DNA of 64,000 bases from Avena insularis (GCA_023614405.1 CM042689.1:324918305-324982304), one strand, 5' to 3'; shown: positions 1 through 12,225, counted from the first letter of the stretch. Program-made: numbers and translations. Notes: generated by a model not told the origin, from the letters alone.

Positions 1-634
1 CGCATTTTAAAATCATTAGAGAATAAAGCACTCATAGTTGAAAGCTCATTCATATGAGCCACAACACTCTTATTTTCAGTCCCACAAAAAGGTTCTTTCT
101 CAACAATATCTAAATAAGACAAATCAAGAGAGAAATCATAATCTTCATCTTTAATATCTATGGGGGAAGTGGCAAACTTAGGATCATAGGACAACTTAGG
201 CATAATAGTATGTCTAGCAAGGAGACTCTTCATAGCACTAGTACCATGTGTGTTTCGGCACTCTTCAACAAATTCATCAGTGAACTCAATGTAACCATCA
301 TTAATATCATAACTCTCACTAGCCTCAGGTGAGCTAACAGGTGTAATAGTGTCTTCACTAGGAGTTTTGGTATTTCCTAGACTAGCCATAGTAGCGTCTA
401 GAAAAGGACCTAGTGAACCACTCGCATCAAACATAGTAGAAGTAACATCATGAGCATCAAAAGCAGTTTCAGATTCAGCAGTAGTAGAAGTGTGTGTAGC
501 ATGAGTATGTGTGGTGGTGTGCCAAGCTTACTTATAACAAACGGTGAATCAAGAGCAATAGAGGTGTTTAGGACTGTAACTCTTCTTGTAGTGGATGGTA
601 AAATAGGGAACTTTCCATCACGAGACTTACCCAT
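1..634 (-). pseudogene. gag N-terminal fragment of element A
   Basis: The ATG at 634 starts a protein beginning MGKSRDGKF, homologous to the gag of element D (MGKSHDGKF, start 21043). Homology continues to the window edge but in more than one frame: the frame shifts near 510-530, in the GTG-repeat stretch, where D reads in one frame. Known role: capsid (gag) protein that packages element RNA. Here it is a broken, truncated copy. The start was chosen by agreement with D; an upstream in-frame ATG at 670 is in the leader. Confidence 0.75.
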
Positions 635-694
635 GATGAAAAGATTAGCAGTGAACAATAATAGATCCAAGTGAACTTACAAATAAAGCTATGC

Positions 695-712
695 TCCCCG
701 GCAACGGTGCCA
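695..712 (-). other. Primer-binding site of element A (tRNA-Asp type)
   Basis: On the minus strand it reads TGGCACCGTTGCCGGGGA, 17 of 18 identical to the complement of the 3' end of plant tRNA-Asp. It lies 11 nt inside the LTR end, as expected for minus-strand DNA priming. Confidence 0.8.
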
Positions 713-723
713 TAAAATAGTCT

Positions 724-2114
724 TGATGACCCACAAGTGTAGGGGATCAAAACAGTCTTCACGGGTAATATTACCCAATTTATTGATTCGACACAAGGGG
801 ATCCAAAGAATACTTGCAAGCCTTAACAACTAAGTTGTTAGTTCAGCTGCACCTGGAAATAGTTCTTGCTCAGAGAAGTTTATCAGTAGTAACAGTTTGT
901 AGTAGCAACAACAAAGCAACAGCAGCAGTAACAGCAACAGTGAAACAATAGAAAAAGTAACAATAACAGTAACAATAACAGTAGGATTTGAGTGCGGTAG
1001 GCATAGGGATGGATGGACGGGAGTTGCATGGAAGAGTCTAAACATGTAACTTCAAGATCTAGGGCATTGCAGATAAATAATAACAAGCATCCAAGTACTA
1101 AAAAATCCTAGGCATGTGCTCCAAATATAGTCATACATGCTCGCAATGAGAACTTGCACAACATCTTCTGTCCAGCCAGCCCGTGGCAGCGGGGCCTCTA
1201 GGTAACTACTGGAAATTAAGGTGCTCCTTTTAATAGAGCACCGGAGCAAAGCATTAACACTCCATGAACACATGTGATCCTCACACCACAGCCATCCCCT
1301 CCGATTGTCCCAATTGTTGTCACTTTGGGGCCTTTGGATCCGGACAATGGTATGTGTACACAACTTGCAGATAAGATCACAAACAATACTATCATAATTA
1401 TTCAATAATAAGTTCAGATCTAATATCATGGCACTCGGGCCCTAGTGACAAGCATTAAGCACAACAAGTTGCAACAAAGTCAAATATCACTAATAGAGAT
1501 ACTAGGCACTATGCCCTAACAGATCTTATTCGATTACATGATAGAACTCATACAATCCCTACCATCCCCAAGCCTACAGTGGGGGATTACTCACTCATGG
1601 ATGAGGGAAACATCGGTGGTTGATGCAGATGCGTTGGTGATGACGATGGCGATGATCCTCTCCAAATTCCCCATCACAGCAGGGTGCCAGAATGGAGTTT
1701 TTGGATCCGAATCTTGGTTTCTCGTGGCGGGGGCGGAGCGGAACTCTTTCTGGAAACTATTGAACCCCCCTCGGTTTCTAGGTCGAAAGGCAACTTATAG
1801 GCGTAGAGGGTGGCTGAAGAGCTGCCTGGGGTGGCCGCACCCTCCAGCGTGGGGGTCAGGACGCTACTGGGGGTCTGGGCCCCCTGTGCCTCTCTGCCTC
1901 CCTTTTCCTCCGTGGATCTTCTGGTGAAAATTAGTTTTTGGCATATTTTTCGGGATTTTTCCTGATAGTTGATTTTCTGCACAAAAACAAGACACCAAGG
2001 TAATTCTGCTGAAAACAGCGTCAGTCCGTGTTAGTTGTATCCAAATCACACAAGTTTAGAGAAGAAACAATAGCAAAGTGTTCGAGAAAGTAGATACGTT
2101 TTGGACGTATCAAA
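724..2114 (-). repeat. 5' LTR of element A
   Basis: On the minus strand it begins TGATACGTCC and ends GGGTCATCA, giving TG...CA ends over 1391 bp. It aligns along its length with the D LTRs at 14130-15479 and 21131-22507. Confidence 0.88.
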
Positions 2115-2220
2115 GACGTCCTTATCCTCCCCGACAACAGCGCCAGAAAAGCTTGTTGATGGCGCATTGTTGACGTGGGAGCTTCTTTCTTTAATCCTCG
2201 GCAACGGCGCCAGAAAATCT
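2115..2220 (-). other. Leader of element B with two PBS-like sites
   Basis: Between the A LTR and the B LTR lie two copies of a tRNA-Asp-type primer site on the minus strand, at 2195-2212 (one mismatch to the 18-nt consensus) and 2130-2147 (two mismatches). The right-hand one is correctly placed 8 nt from the B LTR. The left-hand one is followed by a short sequence resembling the PBS/LTR junction of element C, so it may be a remnant of a second element. Confidence 0.6.
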
Positions 2221-3763
2221 TGACGACTGTCTATGCACAGCCTGTTGGGAACCCCAAGAGCAAGGTGTGAAGCAGCAAGCAGCAAGTTTTCCCTCGGTTG
2301 AGACCGAGGTTATCGAACCAGAAGGAGGAAGGAAACGTCACACAGGTGTTGCAAGCAACATGGAGACCTGCACAACACAAACTCAAGACTTTGCCCCAAC
2401 GAACAGTGAGGTTGCCAAGCTCACCGGTTTGCTATTACAAAGGATTAAACGTATGATGTGGAAGGTAATGGTTTGCAGTAAACAAGTAAAAGTGGAAGAT
2501 GTATCAATGGTAAAGATTGGACCGGGGTCCATAGTTCACTAGAGGTGCTCTCCTTAGATAAACAACATGGCATGAAGGGTAAACAAATTACAGCGGGGCA
2601 ATTGACAGGAACTGAGCAAGGCATAACAATGCAATTACTAGTCAGAAAGATCCTATGAGATTCGATTGGGCAATACAACAAGATACATAGACCTCCATCC
2701 AACTGCATCTATGACTAGAAGTCCACCTTCAAGTTATCATCCGAACCCCCTCCAGTATTAAGTTGCAAGCAACAGACAACTGCTTTAAGCAAAGTGTGTA
2801 AGGTAAACAGTCCACATGTTCCATGAACAAGAGACCGTTGTTTTATCCCTAATAGAAACAGCACATCTTCAACCGAAGAGATTATTGTCACTTCCCTTGG
2901 AAACTAGAGGCATGAACCCACTATCGAGCATAAATACCCCCTCTTGAAGTCACTAGCAACTACTTGGCCAAGATAGCTACTAACAACGGAGAGCATGCAA
3001 GATCACAAACAACACAGACATGATAGAATCATAAAGACAAAAACATTAATCTAACCAACATAATAATCTCAATATCCATCGGATCCCCGCAAACACAACA
3101 TGCATGATTACAAATAGATTAGATCTTGATCATGAACGGAGCTAACAAGATCTATACATGAAAGCACAAAGGAGGAGATACAACCATCTAGCTACTACAT
3201 GTACCCATAGTCCAAGGTGGAACTACTCACGCATCATACCGGAGAGAAGGCCTCTGGGATGATCTCCCCTCCGGCAGGGTGCCGGGAAGAACTTCAGATC
3301 CCCCCCGATCTAGGGACGATGGTGGTGGCGGCTACAGACAGTTTCATGGATATTTGATCGGGCGCTCAGGGTTTCTGCATCGGGGGCTTCTTATAGGCGA
3401 AGGGGAGACCGAGGAGGCAGCCAGGGTGCCCAAATCCTAACCAGGCGCGGGGCTGGGCCCACTCGCGCCTAGGGTGGGTCTGGCCCCCTTGGATGGCCCC
3501 TCCGGCTCTCCTCTGGACTTCTTGTTCCCCACGAAAAGTAATTTACTTTGACATTTGTCCCGTCCAATTCCGAGAATATTTATTTACTAACTTTTCTGAA
3601 ACCAAAAACAGCAGAAAACAGGTATCTGGCACTGTTGCAACTTGTTAATAGGTTAGTACCAAAAAACATGTAAAAAGCACCTCAAAGTGTAGATAAACAA
3701 AGCAAAGTAGATACAAAACAAGCATGGAGAATCAAAAATTATAGATACGTTTCCAACGTATCA
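2221..3763 (-). repeat. 5' LTR of element B (same family as element C)
   Basis: 1543-bp LTR; on the minus strand it starts TGATACGTTGG and ends AGTCGTCA. It aligns with the C LTRs (24609-26150 and 31314-32882), sharing blocks such as the hypervariable-length purine stretch near 3290-3330 and the segment at 2290-2420. The internal region beyond the leader is missing because element A begins there. Its right end abuts the pol remnant of H, suggesting B inserted into H; the first five flanking bases are ATGCA, with the partner TSD outside the window. Confidence 0.8.
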
Positions 3764-3905
3764 ATGCACTATCAAGAATAGGCTCTGCGCGGAAACAAGT
3801 ACCGGATGGAGATTTTTTTTAGAGCATTTAAGGGTCCCCTCCATAGTCAGAGTTGATGAGGACTATCCGACGAAATCTGACTCACATTTAATAGCAGTTC
3901 TGGTT

Positions 3906-5204
3906 GTAATTCCCAGCTGGACAAAACCCTATCTGGATTTCCTGATAGACGGAAAATTACCCGAAGACGGAGTCTTGAGCCGGCAGATTGTCCGACGAGC
4001 AAAAGTCTACACTATAATAAATGGTGAGCTCTATAAACAGAGTGTTTCTAGCATATTTCAGAGATGTATTTCTTCGAAAGAAGGAGTGGAAGTCTTAAGA
4101 GAGATCCACGAAGGCGAGTGTGGTCACCATGCTGCAGCCAGATCCTTAGTGGCAAAAGCTTTTCGAAACGGATTCTTTTGGCTTACAACTAAGGAAGATG
4201 CTGATAAACTGGTCAAAACGTGCAAGGGCTGCCAAAAGTATGCTCATCAGGCACACGTTCCGGCTGAACAGCTGCGAACAATCCCTATTACTTGGCCGTT
4301 CGCGGTTTGGGGGCTTGATATGGTAGGGCCGTTTCGCACGACAAAATGCGGATTTACTCACCTACTAGTTATAGTGGATAAATTTACAAAATGGATTGAG
4401 GCTAAACCCGTAACAAGTTGCGATGGAGCCACTGCCAGAAGATTCGTCGAGGACGTAATCATCAGATTCAGATATCCGCATAGCATAATTACTGACAATG
4501 AGAGAAACTTTTCCATGGGGGAACTTGCCGAATTCTGCAAAGAATAAGGAATCCAACTTGATATTGCATCAGTCTCGCATCCATAAGCCAATGGACAAGT
4601 CGAAAGAACTAATGGCCTCATTCTACAAGGAATCCGACCTCGTCTCAAAGCACCGCTTCATCGGGCTGCGGGGGCTTGGGCGGAAGAATTACCGTCTGTC
4701 ATATGGAGCTTATGTACAACTCTAACAGGTCAATCGACTATACTCCTTTCTTCTTGGTCTATGGTGCAGAAGCAGTTCTTCCAAGTGATTTGATCCATCA
4801 AGCTCCATGAGTCAAAGCGTATATCGAAGAAGATGGAGAAGTTTCTCGGAAAGATGATCTCGATGTAATCGAAGAAGTACGCGTCGTTGCTGAACAGAGA
4901 TCTACAGCCTATCAGCAGAAGTTGCGCAAGTATCATAGTCAGAGAGTGCAAAACCGTTCTTTTAGAAAAGGCGATTTGGTTCTTCGACTTGTGCAAAAGA
5001 GAAAGCACAAACTTACCCCAATTTGGGAAGGACCTTTTATGATTAGCAGAGTTCTGCATAACGGGTCATATTATTTAACTGACATGAGACCAGTCAAGGA
5101 AAGACCTGATACTCGGAAAAAGGAAGAGTGTTGGTGGTAGCACAGACCCGGATGAAATAGACCGTCCATGGAATATTGCACAGCTATGTCACTTCTATTC
5201 TTAG
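3906..5204 (+). pseudogene. Integrase end of pol, element H
   Basis: Encodes the zinc-binding HHCC module (H and C residues around 4110-4245), then the rve catalytic core with WGLDMVGPF (first Asp, about 4310) and ITDNERNF (second Asp, about 4490; the usual DNG is DNE here). The frame breaks after an in-frame stop at about 4546 and resumes as GQVERTNG (third acidic residue) and a C-terminal part ending RPWNIAQLCHFYS at 5204. The integrase of F (50022-51388) is a clear homologue. Function of the family: integration of element cDNA. This copy is dead because of stops and frameshifts. Confidence 0.85.
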
Positions 5205-5801
5205 TTATATTTCCTTGAAATCATATATGTACATGTTCAAAGTGAAATAAAGTATTGGTTTCCTCATATTGTTATCTCTGTGACGTTTTTTGCCTTCTTA
5301 TTTCCAAAAGAGCATGCAATTTTTTCAAAAATCCCAGAATGCTTGAAAGTACTTTATGCTCATGTTTTTTCTGGTTATGATTTTTGAATATCTAAAAAAA
5401 TGTTACCTTAGGGTACAAAGTTAAAAATATTGTCTATACTTTGATTCTTTATCTGATTGCTTAGACATGGGCATTTTCAGAGTAATGAGTTGTTGGTACT
5501 AGAAACCGGCTTTGTTTCTGAGTTTAAACTGGTTTAGCAATTGTGCTCCATTGCTTGGCAAAGTTTACGTGCTAAAGGTTGGACGACCCATGAAACGGAC
5601 GAGGCAGAGAGCCAGATAAACCGATAAGTATAGGCATAAAAACGCAAGGTGCTTCAGAAATTTTTCAAGCACATGCATAAAAATATACAAACAAAAAAGT
5701 GCTACGATAAGTAAAGGCATCAGTTTTTACAGAACAACACAAAATGAACATTGTATCCATCATTACATTGCCATAAGTTTAATATAATGCATAGAAATTG
5801 T
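5205..5801. other. Spacer between pol and antisense ORF of H
   Basis: AT-rich noncoding sequence. It presumably holds the 3' ends of two converging transcripts (pol on plus, the additional ORF on minus). There is an AATAAA-like AATAAAG at about 5247-5253 on the plus strand. No gene seen. Confidence 0.5.
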
Positions 5802-8800
5802 TTATACTGCAGGCGGTGGTGATGAAGCAGGTGGAACACTAGAATCAATAGCAGTATCGCCCTCGATCTCAGACTCGGAAGCATTGCTGATTTCTGGCTC
5901 TTGAGGCGAAGGAGGCACGACGACAGATCCAAAGAATGGCGCCGTGTAGTTGGTCATCTCCGCCACCCGAAAAGCGTAACCTGCACAAGATTCTTGGATG
6001 GCCTTGATATCTTGCCGGTTATCCTCATCATCCTCCTCGGCAATGCGCTTGGTGACGTGCCAGATTTCCATCTCGCTATGATGGCTCATCACCATGGTCA
6101 GAGCTGTTTGCACAGCAGTTCGAGCATAGGAGATCTTCCAGTCCTCGATCAACTTCAGAATCTCCTTAAATTTGTCCCTTACCTCATGCAATGGCATTGT
6201 GTGCAAGTCGGAAAGCTTGACGGCTTCGCCAGCCTCTTCTAGAGTTTGGCGGAAGTCGAACAACACATCTCCGACGAGCTTAATGCGCTCGAGGCGAGGT
6301 TCAGAATTGGAAGAGTCAGAAAGATTCAGGGGGGCTGGGAAAGAATCAAAAAGTCAAGATTCGTTTGAAATGAAAGTCGAAAATAAAACAACACAAAGAA
6401 AAGATTCAAAAATATTACCAAGCATGGAGTGATTCCATTCAGCATGCTCCTTGCAGAGGCTGTCTAGCTCACTTGCCGAGGCCTAGGCAAGATCCTTCTG
6501 GATATAAAAGTCCTTTCTGAGATCAGCAAGTTCCTTATCTCGGAGGGCTAGGATCTTCTTGAGCCTCACGGTCTCTTGGTTGCTTGACTCTAGGACATCG
6601 GCTGTGGATTTCTCCGATTCAACGGTTAGCGTCTCAAGCTTTTCCCGGAGTTCAGCATTCTTTGCTTGCAAGACCTTGAAGTTTTCGGCCTGCTCCACCA
6701 TCTTGTTGGATTTGCATAACAATTCTGCAAAGACAAAAATATCAGTCGGAGAAAGCAAGTCCGACTATGACAAAACATTTAACTGACAAAGAGGAAGCCG
6801 GAAATGTTTACCTTCTGCTTCATATTTTTCAACTTTCAACTTTGCATTCTCAAAGCGCAAAGCTTTGATTTCTTTACGCTTATTGGAAATATTCTTGAGC
6901 AATTCCTGTTTGTAAGATGCAATTTTCTGTAAGTTTAGAGACGGAATACCGTCAGACGGCTACTAAGACTCGGGCTGCAAATTTAACTAAGTAAAATTAC
7001 AGCACGAGCCTTGGGGGCTACACTACATCGTTCTTTTGCAACCTAAAAGCATTAACCCGGATCCAGCAATGTTTATCCAAATTCATGCTTGGGGGATAGA
7101 GGATATGATAATAAATGCAAATAAGAATCGGAAACTTACAATGTGTTCCAGGTGCAACTTTTCAAATCCGAGCTTGGTGCTGTGAAACACCTTCTCGGTA
7201 AGGGTGAGGGACAGAACATTCGTCGCTGGAAGTTCGCCAGATGCGACTTTAGCATCCCAGACCAAAATTTGGTCCAGGAGGCTGACCATCTTGATGTCTT
7301 CCTCCTCTTGGCTCGCTTCCTCTGGAGTCAGGGTTTGCGTCTCAAGACTGGATTGAGCCAGTCTGAGGATCTCCTCCTTCTCTTTCCTCTTGAGACCAGG
7401 GACAGCTGATTCAACCACTTTAGCCACCGTTCTTGTGGTCATCACCATGGGATCGTTACCCTTGACGGGTTCACCCTTGTTAGTTGCCTGGTCATCAACG
7501 GTGACCAGGGATTTTGAGATCTTGCCAGCATTAGGGGATGCAGAAGCTCCTGTCTTGTGGAGCGATGGATGGGGTCGGCGACACGGGGGAAATTACAAGC
7601 TTCATTGGCGATCTCGCCTTGCCCTTGCGTCCGCTTTATCTTGCTCTTCTAACACTGATTTAGCTCTAGAAGACGGAAATCCTAAAATTTAGGTGTGCTC
7701 TGGAAATAAATAAAGGTACAGGAGTACTAAAAATAGAAGGTGAGGTGCTTACTTTTTAACTACTGGCAGCACTTGGCTACCAGCAGCAACAACTTAATTC
7801 TCCTAACGCTTCTTGGAGGCGGAGGCGGCAACTTCTTGCACCTCATCATCCTTCATCGCCTCCGGTCGTCTGAAGCATAGCCCTCTAGTGGAGCTATCTC
7901 GGACTCGGAAAGTTTCTCGAGCTGACAGAGTCGAAAAAGCATCGATGAAAATAGAGTCGGAGAAAGAACAAAAGAGAACGACGAAACGTGAAAGCAGAGT
8001 CAAAATATTTACCGGAGTCAGAGGACGGTTAGACATATACATCTTCATGGAAATTTCTGGAACTTTTCGTTCCACTCTTTCCTTGACCAAATATTGCATG
8101 AGGGTCATGTAGTACTTCGGCAAAAGCCAGCTCGGGTTGATCTTCATGTTGTCCTTCTTATCGCTGGTGATTTGGTGCATGAGGCGGTCTCCGTGGTGCT
8201 GGAGAGGCTAAATCCGGCACTCCAGCCAGCAGTGGATCAAGTCAGATCCGCGAAGACCCTCATGGTTCATCAAAAATTTGATCCGCCTCTTGGCGAGGAT
8301 CAAAACATCTGACAGCTCCGGCGCCTCTGCGTCCCATGAATCTTGGTGGGGACCAGCACCGTTGTCGAACGCCGGAAGACCTTCCGCCTTTCCTGGAGCC
8401 GAAATATCCTTATGGTAGAAGAAAGTTCTGGCCCAGCATTTGAAGGACTCACTAGCATTAATCCTAGGATAGATCCGGTTACTCCTAAGGACTAAGCTAA
8501 GAGTGCCAGTGACATAAGGCACACCGGCACCGATGGAGTTCTTCCAGGTACCATAGTAGTACCGGAAAAGGGTGAGACTTGGCCTAATGCCAAGAAACCC
8601 CTCGCATAGAGCTGCGTGAGCACTAAGCTCAAGCAGAGAGTTGGGAGGAAGATTATGGAGTTGCACACCGTAATGGTTGAGGAAGTCGACGAAGAAGTCT
8701 AACGGAGGCAAGTTGAGGCCACGGTCGACATGAGTGCCGAACAGCACCCTCTCGCCGTCGAGCGGTGCGGGTACGACATGTCCTGAGGCGCTCCGCCACG

Positions 8801-8944
8801 CGCCGGCTATGATGAATCCCTCATCCTCCATAACTTTGAGCTCCAAGGTATCCATGGCACTGGGATCCAAAGACCCCACATTTTCTTCTCGTCCGCCGCC
8901 GACGGACCCACCGTCGCCGCTCCTGAGGACGAGGCAGATGCCAT
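5802..8944 (-). pseudogene. Antisense additional ORF of element H ('putative gypsy type transposon' family)
   Basis: A multi-exon gene on the strand opposite to pol. It starts at the ATG at 8944 (MASASSSGAATVG) and, after a one-base frame slip near 8879, shows the plant 'putative gypsy type transposon' domain (PF04195 as I recall it) at 8879-8208, with the hallmark HVVPAPLDGERVLFGTH and ALCEGFLGIRPSL. Further exon-like blocks are at 8180-8012 (donor GTAAAT), about 7930-7803, 7448-7140, a coiled-coil at 6758-6483 rich in Lys/Glu heptads, and a last exon 6266-5802 with an acidic Ser/Pro tail. A stop codon after ECRI (about 8208) breaks it. Function of the family is unknown. A pyrimidine-rich leader and a TATA-like CAAATAAAG near 9100 on the minus strand suggest its own promoter. 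Confidence 0.75.
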
Positions 8945-9510
8945 AGTTATTGGAGGAAGAAGGGCTGGTGGGGGAAGGAGAGATTTTTTCTCAACGGTGT
9001 GCAGATGGGAACTGGTGCGGAGAGCTCGAGGAGTACGAGGAAGCAATGAATGAATCGACGGAGAGGTGAATCTGAGAAGAAGGGTTTTCTCTCCTCTTTA
9101 TTTGTCTCTGCGTCAAGATTCGTGCGGTGAGACACGCTATTATCGCCACGCGTATAGGAGAGGGGGAGTTAGCTTCCTCACGACTCTTCCGCCCCCTCGG
9201 TTTTCGCGCAGGCATTGAAACGGCGTTACATTCCGTGAGAACGGACCCAACTGTGATCTTGATGGAAATCACTGCTGATGTGACAGACCTGACCAGAAGT
9301 TGTCGGACGCGCCGCTGAAAAATCCGGCTTATGTTTCAAATTAAGCAGGGAAAAGACTAAGGTCATAGCAAAATATATCTGACTCGACTGACTCGGAATC
9401 CCACATCAATGAAATAAGTTTTCGGGGACCCTTCAAGATTCTCAAGACGAAGAAACCATCAAGCTAGACGATTTATCCGACTTCAGATCTTGAAGACTTC
9501 CGGGGGCTAC

Positions 9511-10033
9511 TGTTGGGGATATACTTTCTGGGTATACCCACAGGACTCGCTGACCAGGGTGGCCCACCAACGGGTTAGAGCTTTGCTTCACGTGCGGCCT
9601 AGTTAGAGAGAGAGGAGGAGCCAGTTCCGGCTACGACAAGGCCCAGAAGAGTTACCGACTTAGGCCCGTAGTATTACTTGTAGTCCAAGATGTACATAGT
9701 TACCGACTCTGTAACATAGCCGGATAGGTCTCTTCCTGTAACCCTAGGCCCCAATGACTATATAAACCGGTCCTATGGGAGCCTTTAGGGCATAACTCGA
9801 TACACAACCACAACCAACTCGCATAGGCGAACCTCTCTTGTAATCCATTGTAACATACGGCTTACGCCGACATATTACTGGGTTGCTAGCAGGAGTAAGA
9901 TCCGATCACCGTAGTCGGATCTGAACCTGGGTAAACTTGTGCTCACCGCTCCTGGAACATCCGAAGTCTCACACCCCATCTTTCCAACACCACTAGGACC
10001 CCCTATGGCATACTTGTCGACAATCCGACAACA
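9511..10033 (+). repeat. 3' LTR of element H
   Basis: 523 bp from TGTTGGGG to CCGACAACA, preceded by the purine-rich TCCGGGGGCTAC. A TATA box TATATAAA lies at 9759-9766. The right flank resumes a Copia reading frame at once (Ser-Leu-Trp-His), which fixes this end; the adjacent five bases GTCGA would be the TSD but its partner is not in the window. Confidence 0.85.
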
Positions 10034-10035
10034 GT

Positions 10036-11280
10036 CGACATCTCTTTGGCATGCGCTCCTTGGTCATCATGCGTCTCATGTAGTCATCCATGTTCTTTGA
10101 CGTCATGAGCTTCCTACATTGTCTAGTAATAACAATTTAGCAGTTTGTGACGCCTGTCAGGAGGGAAAGACTCATCAGCAAACTTTTATTTCTTCCACTC
10201 GAGTAGTCAATAATCCACTTGAACTTGTTTATTCGGATGTATGGGCCCGGTCCAAACCTCTATCAGTGGTCATAATTATTATGACAATTTCATTGATGCC
10301 TATAGTCGCTTTATGTGGCTCTATTTACTTAAGAGTAAAGCTGATGTGTTAAATGTCTTCTTGTCCACATACACATCAGCAGAACGGTGCGGTTGAGCAC
10401 AAGCACTGTCACATCGTTAAAAATAGTCTCACACTACTTTCTCATGCTTTCGTGCCTTTTAGGTTTTGGAGCGATGCTTTTTCTACTGCTTGCTTCTTGA
10501 TTAACAGAACTCTCATCATAAGTACTCTCTGGACCTGTTGCAGTGTGCCGGTATGCTTGAGTGCAAAGCTGCCACTACGCATATGTCTTCCACTAAGACT
10601 CTTTCTGCTACTGATGGTACTCTGCTTCCTGTTGATGATGCGACTGAGTATAGGAGTATTGTTGGGGGTCTTCAGTATCTCACCATCACTCGGCCCGATG
10701 TTTCCTATGTAGTTAACAGTGTATGCCAATACATGCATGCACCACGGGATACTCATTGGTATGCTGTTAAGCGCATCCTGCGCTATGTTTGTTCCACTAT
10801 CACCTATGGTTTTCACCTTCGTTTGGCACTCTCTAGCATGCTCAGCCTTTAGTGATGCCGGATTGGGATGGTAACCCAGATGACCGGTGATCAACGGGGG
10901 GCTATGCAGTCTTCTTCGGTCCTAACTTGATCGCCTAGAGTGCTTGCAGTAGTACTGAAGCTGAATATAAGGCCATTGCCAATGCCACTGTAGAGCTCAT
11001 TTGGGTCCAGTCTTTGCTTTGAGAGTTGAAGATTTCCCAAGACAAGCCACATGTCTTTTGGTGTGATAACATCGGTGCTACATACCTGTATCCGAACCCG
11101 GTATTTCATGCCTGAACGAAATACATTGAAGTTCACTATCATTTTGTGAGAGAACGAGTTGCACAGAAACTCATGTAGATCAATTTTATCTCCTTCAAGG
11201 ATCAACTTACTGATATCTTCACCAAACCATTGTCGCTTCGGTTGTTCACAGGATGTAGACGCAAAATTAACTTACTAAAT
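10036..11280 (+). pseudogene. Copia pol remnant (pre-integrase, integrase, RNase H)
   Basis: Readable pieces are the pre-integrase module with CDACQEGKTHQQTF (10147-10190), the start of the integrase core (LVYSDVWARS, about 10224), the integrase piece HTHQQNGAVEHKH (10370-10410), and the polymerase-end/RNase H part ATEYRSIVGGLQYLTITRPD (about 10640-10700). The last is followed by DADWDGNP and STEAEYKAIA in shifted frames. The reverse transcriptase core is missing: sequence jumps from integrase to the region just before RNase H at about 10530-10550, an internal deletion. Many stops and shifts; non-functional. Confidence 0.82.
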
Positions 11281-11311
11281 ACTTCAAGCCACAGTTAAGA
11301 TTGATGGAGGG

Positions 11312-11448
11312 TGTTAGACTATATATTTATCTTTACATGTAACATGTAACCTGTACGTACCTCTTGTTACTCCTATATAATGAGATAGGCCACGTCCTAG
11401 AACGTAGTGCCAGTTCCACCCAAAATATCATGTGTCTCATGTTTAACA
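11312..11448 (+). repeat. Short 3' LTR of the Copia element
   Basis: 137 bp from TGTTAGACTA to GTTTAACA, preceded by a purine-rich GATGGAGGG. A TATA-like CTATATAATG lies about 11371-11380. Only one LTR is visible. Confidence 0.7.
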
Positions 11449-12225
11449 GTCCGTTAACTATGCCGGGTTCAAAGGGGATAATCACAAGATATCAGACAAT
11501 TCCTTACCAAACCTTTTTTTACTAGATTAAAAACTCTTCGAGTATTCGATGGAAGACTATTCGAGGGGGATAAGTATTTGAGGGGACTGGGTGTTCACCA
11601 AATCCCCTCCCATCTCCAAACTAGTTGAGGGTAAAAATATAAAAGAAATAAACAAGGCCTAAAAATCGGAATTTTTTGAAGAGATCATGTTTCATTTTTA
11701 CCATCCCGGCACGACGGAACATGGGCCATCCGATTTTGGAAACATACGGACGAATGGGAACTTTAAGTTTTTCTTTCTTTCCTCAACACCACCTGTCAAG
11801 GTGCCACGGTTTCGTGCAAAAAAATGCCACATAAATATTGGATTCCACAGAAATTGTCTCTGTCCTCGCGCCAAGGATCACAACTTTGGGCGTGTTTGGT
11901 AGGTTGCATAAGGTCTAGCCAGGTCACGGTGAGATGAAACTGGGTTGATTGGATGCGGCAGTGCCACCGACGAAATCAAATTCATCATTCCCCCTTCGAG
12001 TTCCTACTTCCTCTCATTTTCATTGAGATGGCGGGAGCTTCTTCACTGACTTGTCCCTTGAGATCGGCGATGGTGGTTATGTTGGCTTCCCCTCTTCCCT
12101 GACCTTTGTGTTGAATCATATCCCTTTGGTTGTAAGAAACCCTTGATGTTGTAGCTTAGATATGTAAGCTTGCTGCTACTGAGTGTGTTGGTAGGTCATA
12201 TGCAACTGATTTTCATGTTTACTAT
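11449..12225. other. Gene-free stretch
   Basis: No coding region or clear repeat recognised. GGGCGTGTTTGGTAGGTTGC at about 11889 resembles the start of grass hAT/PIF-type MITEs, but I find no matching right end. Confidence 0.4.

Larger units (their letters stand above)
1..2114 (-). mobile_element. Element A, Gypsy-type LTR retrotransposon, 5' part (cut by window edge)
   Basis: Minus-strand element with, from right to left, a 5' LTR (724-2114), a tRNA-Asp-type PBS and the start of gag; the rest lies left of the window. The LTR and gag closely match complete element D at 14130-22507, so A is very probably the same gag-only family. The LTR ends directly against the leader of element B, so A probably inserted there; its TSD cannot be tested because the other end is missing. 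Confidence 0.85.
3764..10033 (+). mobile_element. Element H, Tat-like Ty3/Gypsy element, 3' half
   Basis: Plus-strand remnant containing, in order, the integrase end of pol (3906-5204), an antisense additional ORF (8944 down to 5802), a PPT-like GGGGGCTAC stretch and a 3' LTR (9511-10033). The 5' half is separated by the B/A insertions and lies outside the window. The layout of pol followed by an antisense gene matches element F and is known for the plant Tat lineage. Confidence 0.82.
10034..11448 (+). mobile_element. Degraded Ty1/Copia element, 3' part
   Basis: Plus-strand remnant: the GAG pre-integrase motif SLWHALLGHHASH starts at the first bases after H, followed by integrase, RNase H and a short 137-bp 3' LTR (11312-11448). 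It is interrupted by H, whose insertion point is inside this pol gene, so the 5' half must lie to the left of the window. Confidence 0.82.

Noticed and set aside
830..1086. Leucine/isoleucine/cysteine-rich minus-strand frames in the A LTR
   Set aside because: Translations of AACAGCAGT-type simple repeats inside an LTR; also present in D LTRs with different frames.
11889..12225. GGGCGTGTTTGGTAGGTTGC as the end of a MITE
   Set aside because: Only one end is seen; no inverted partner or TSD.
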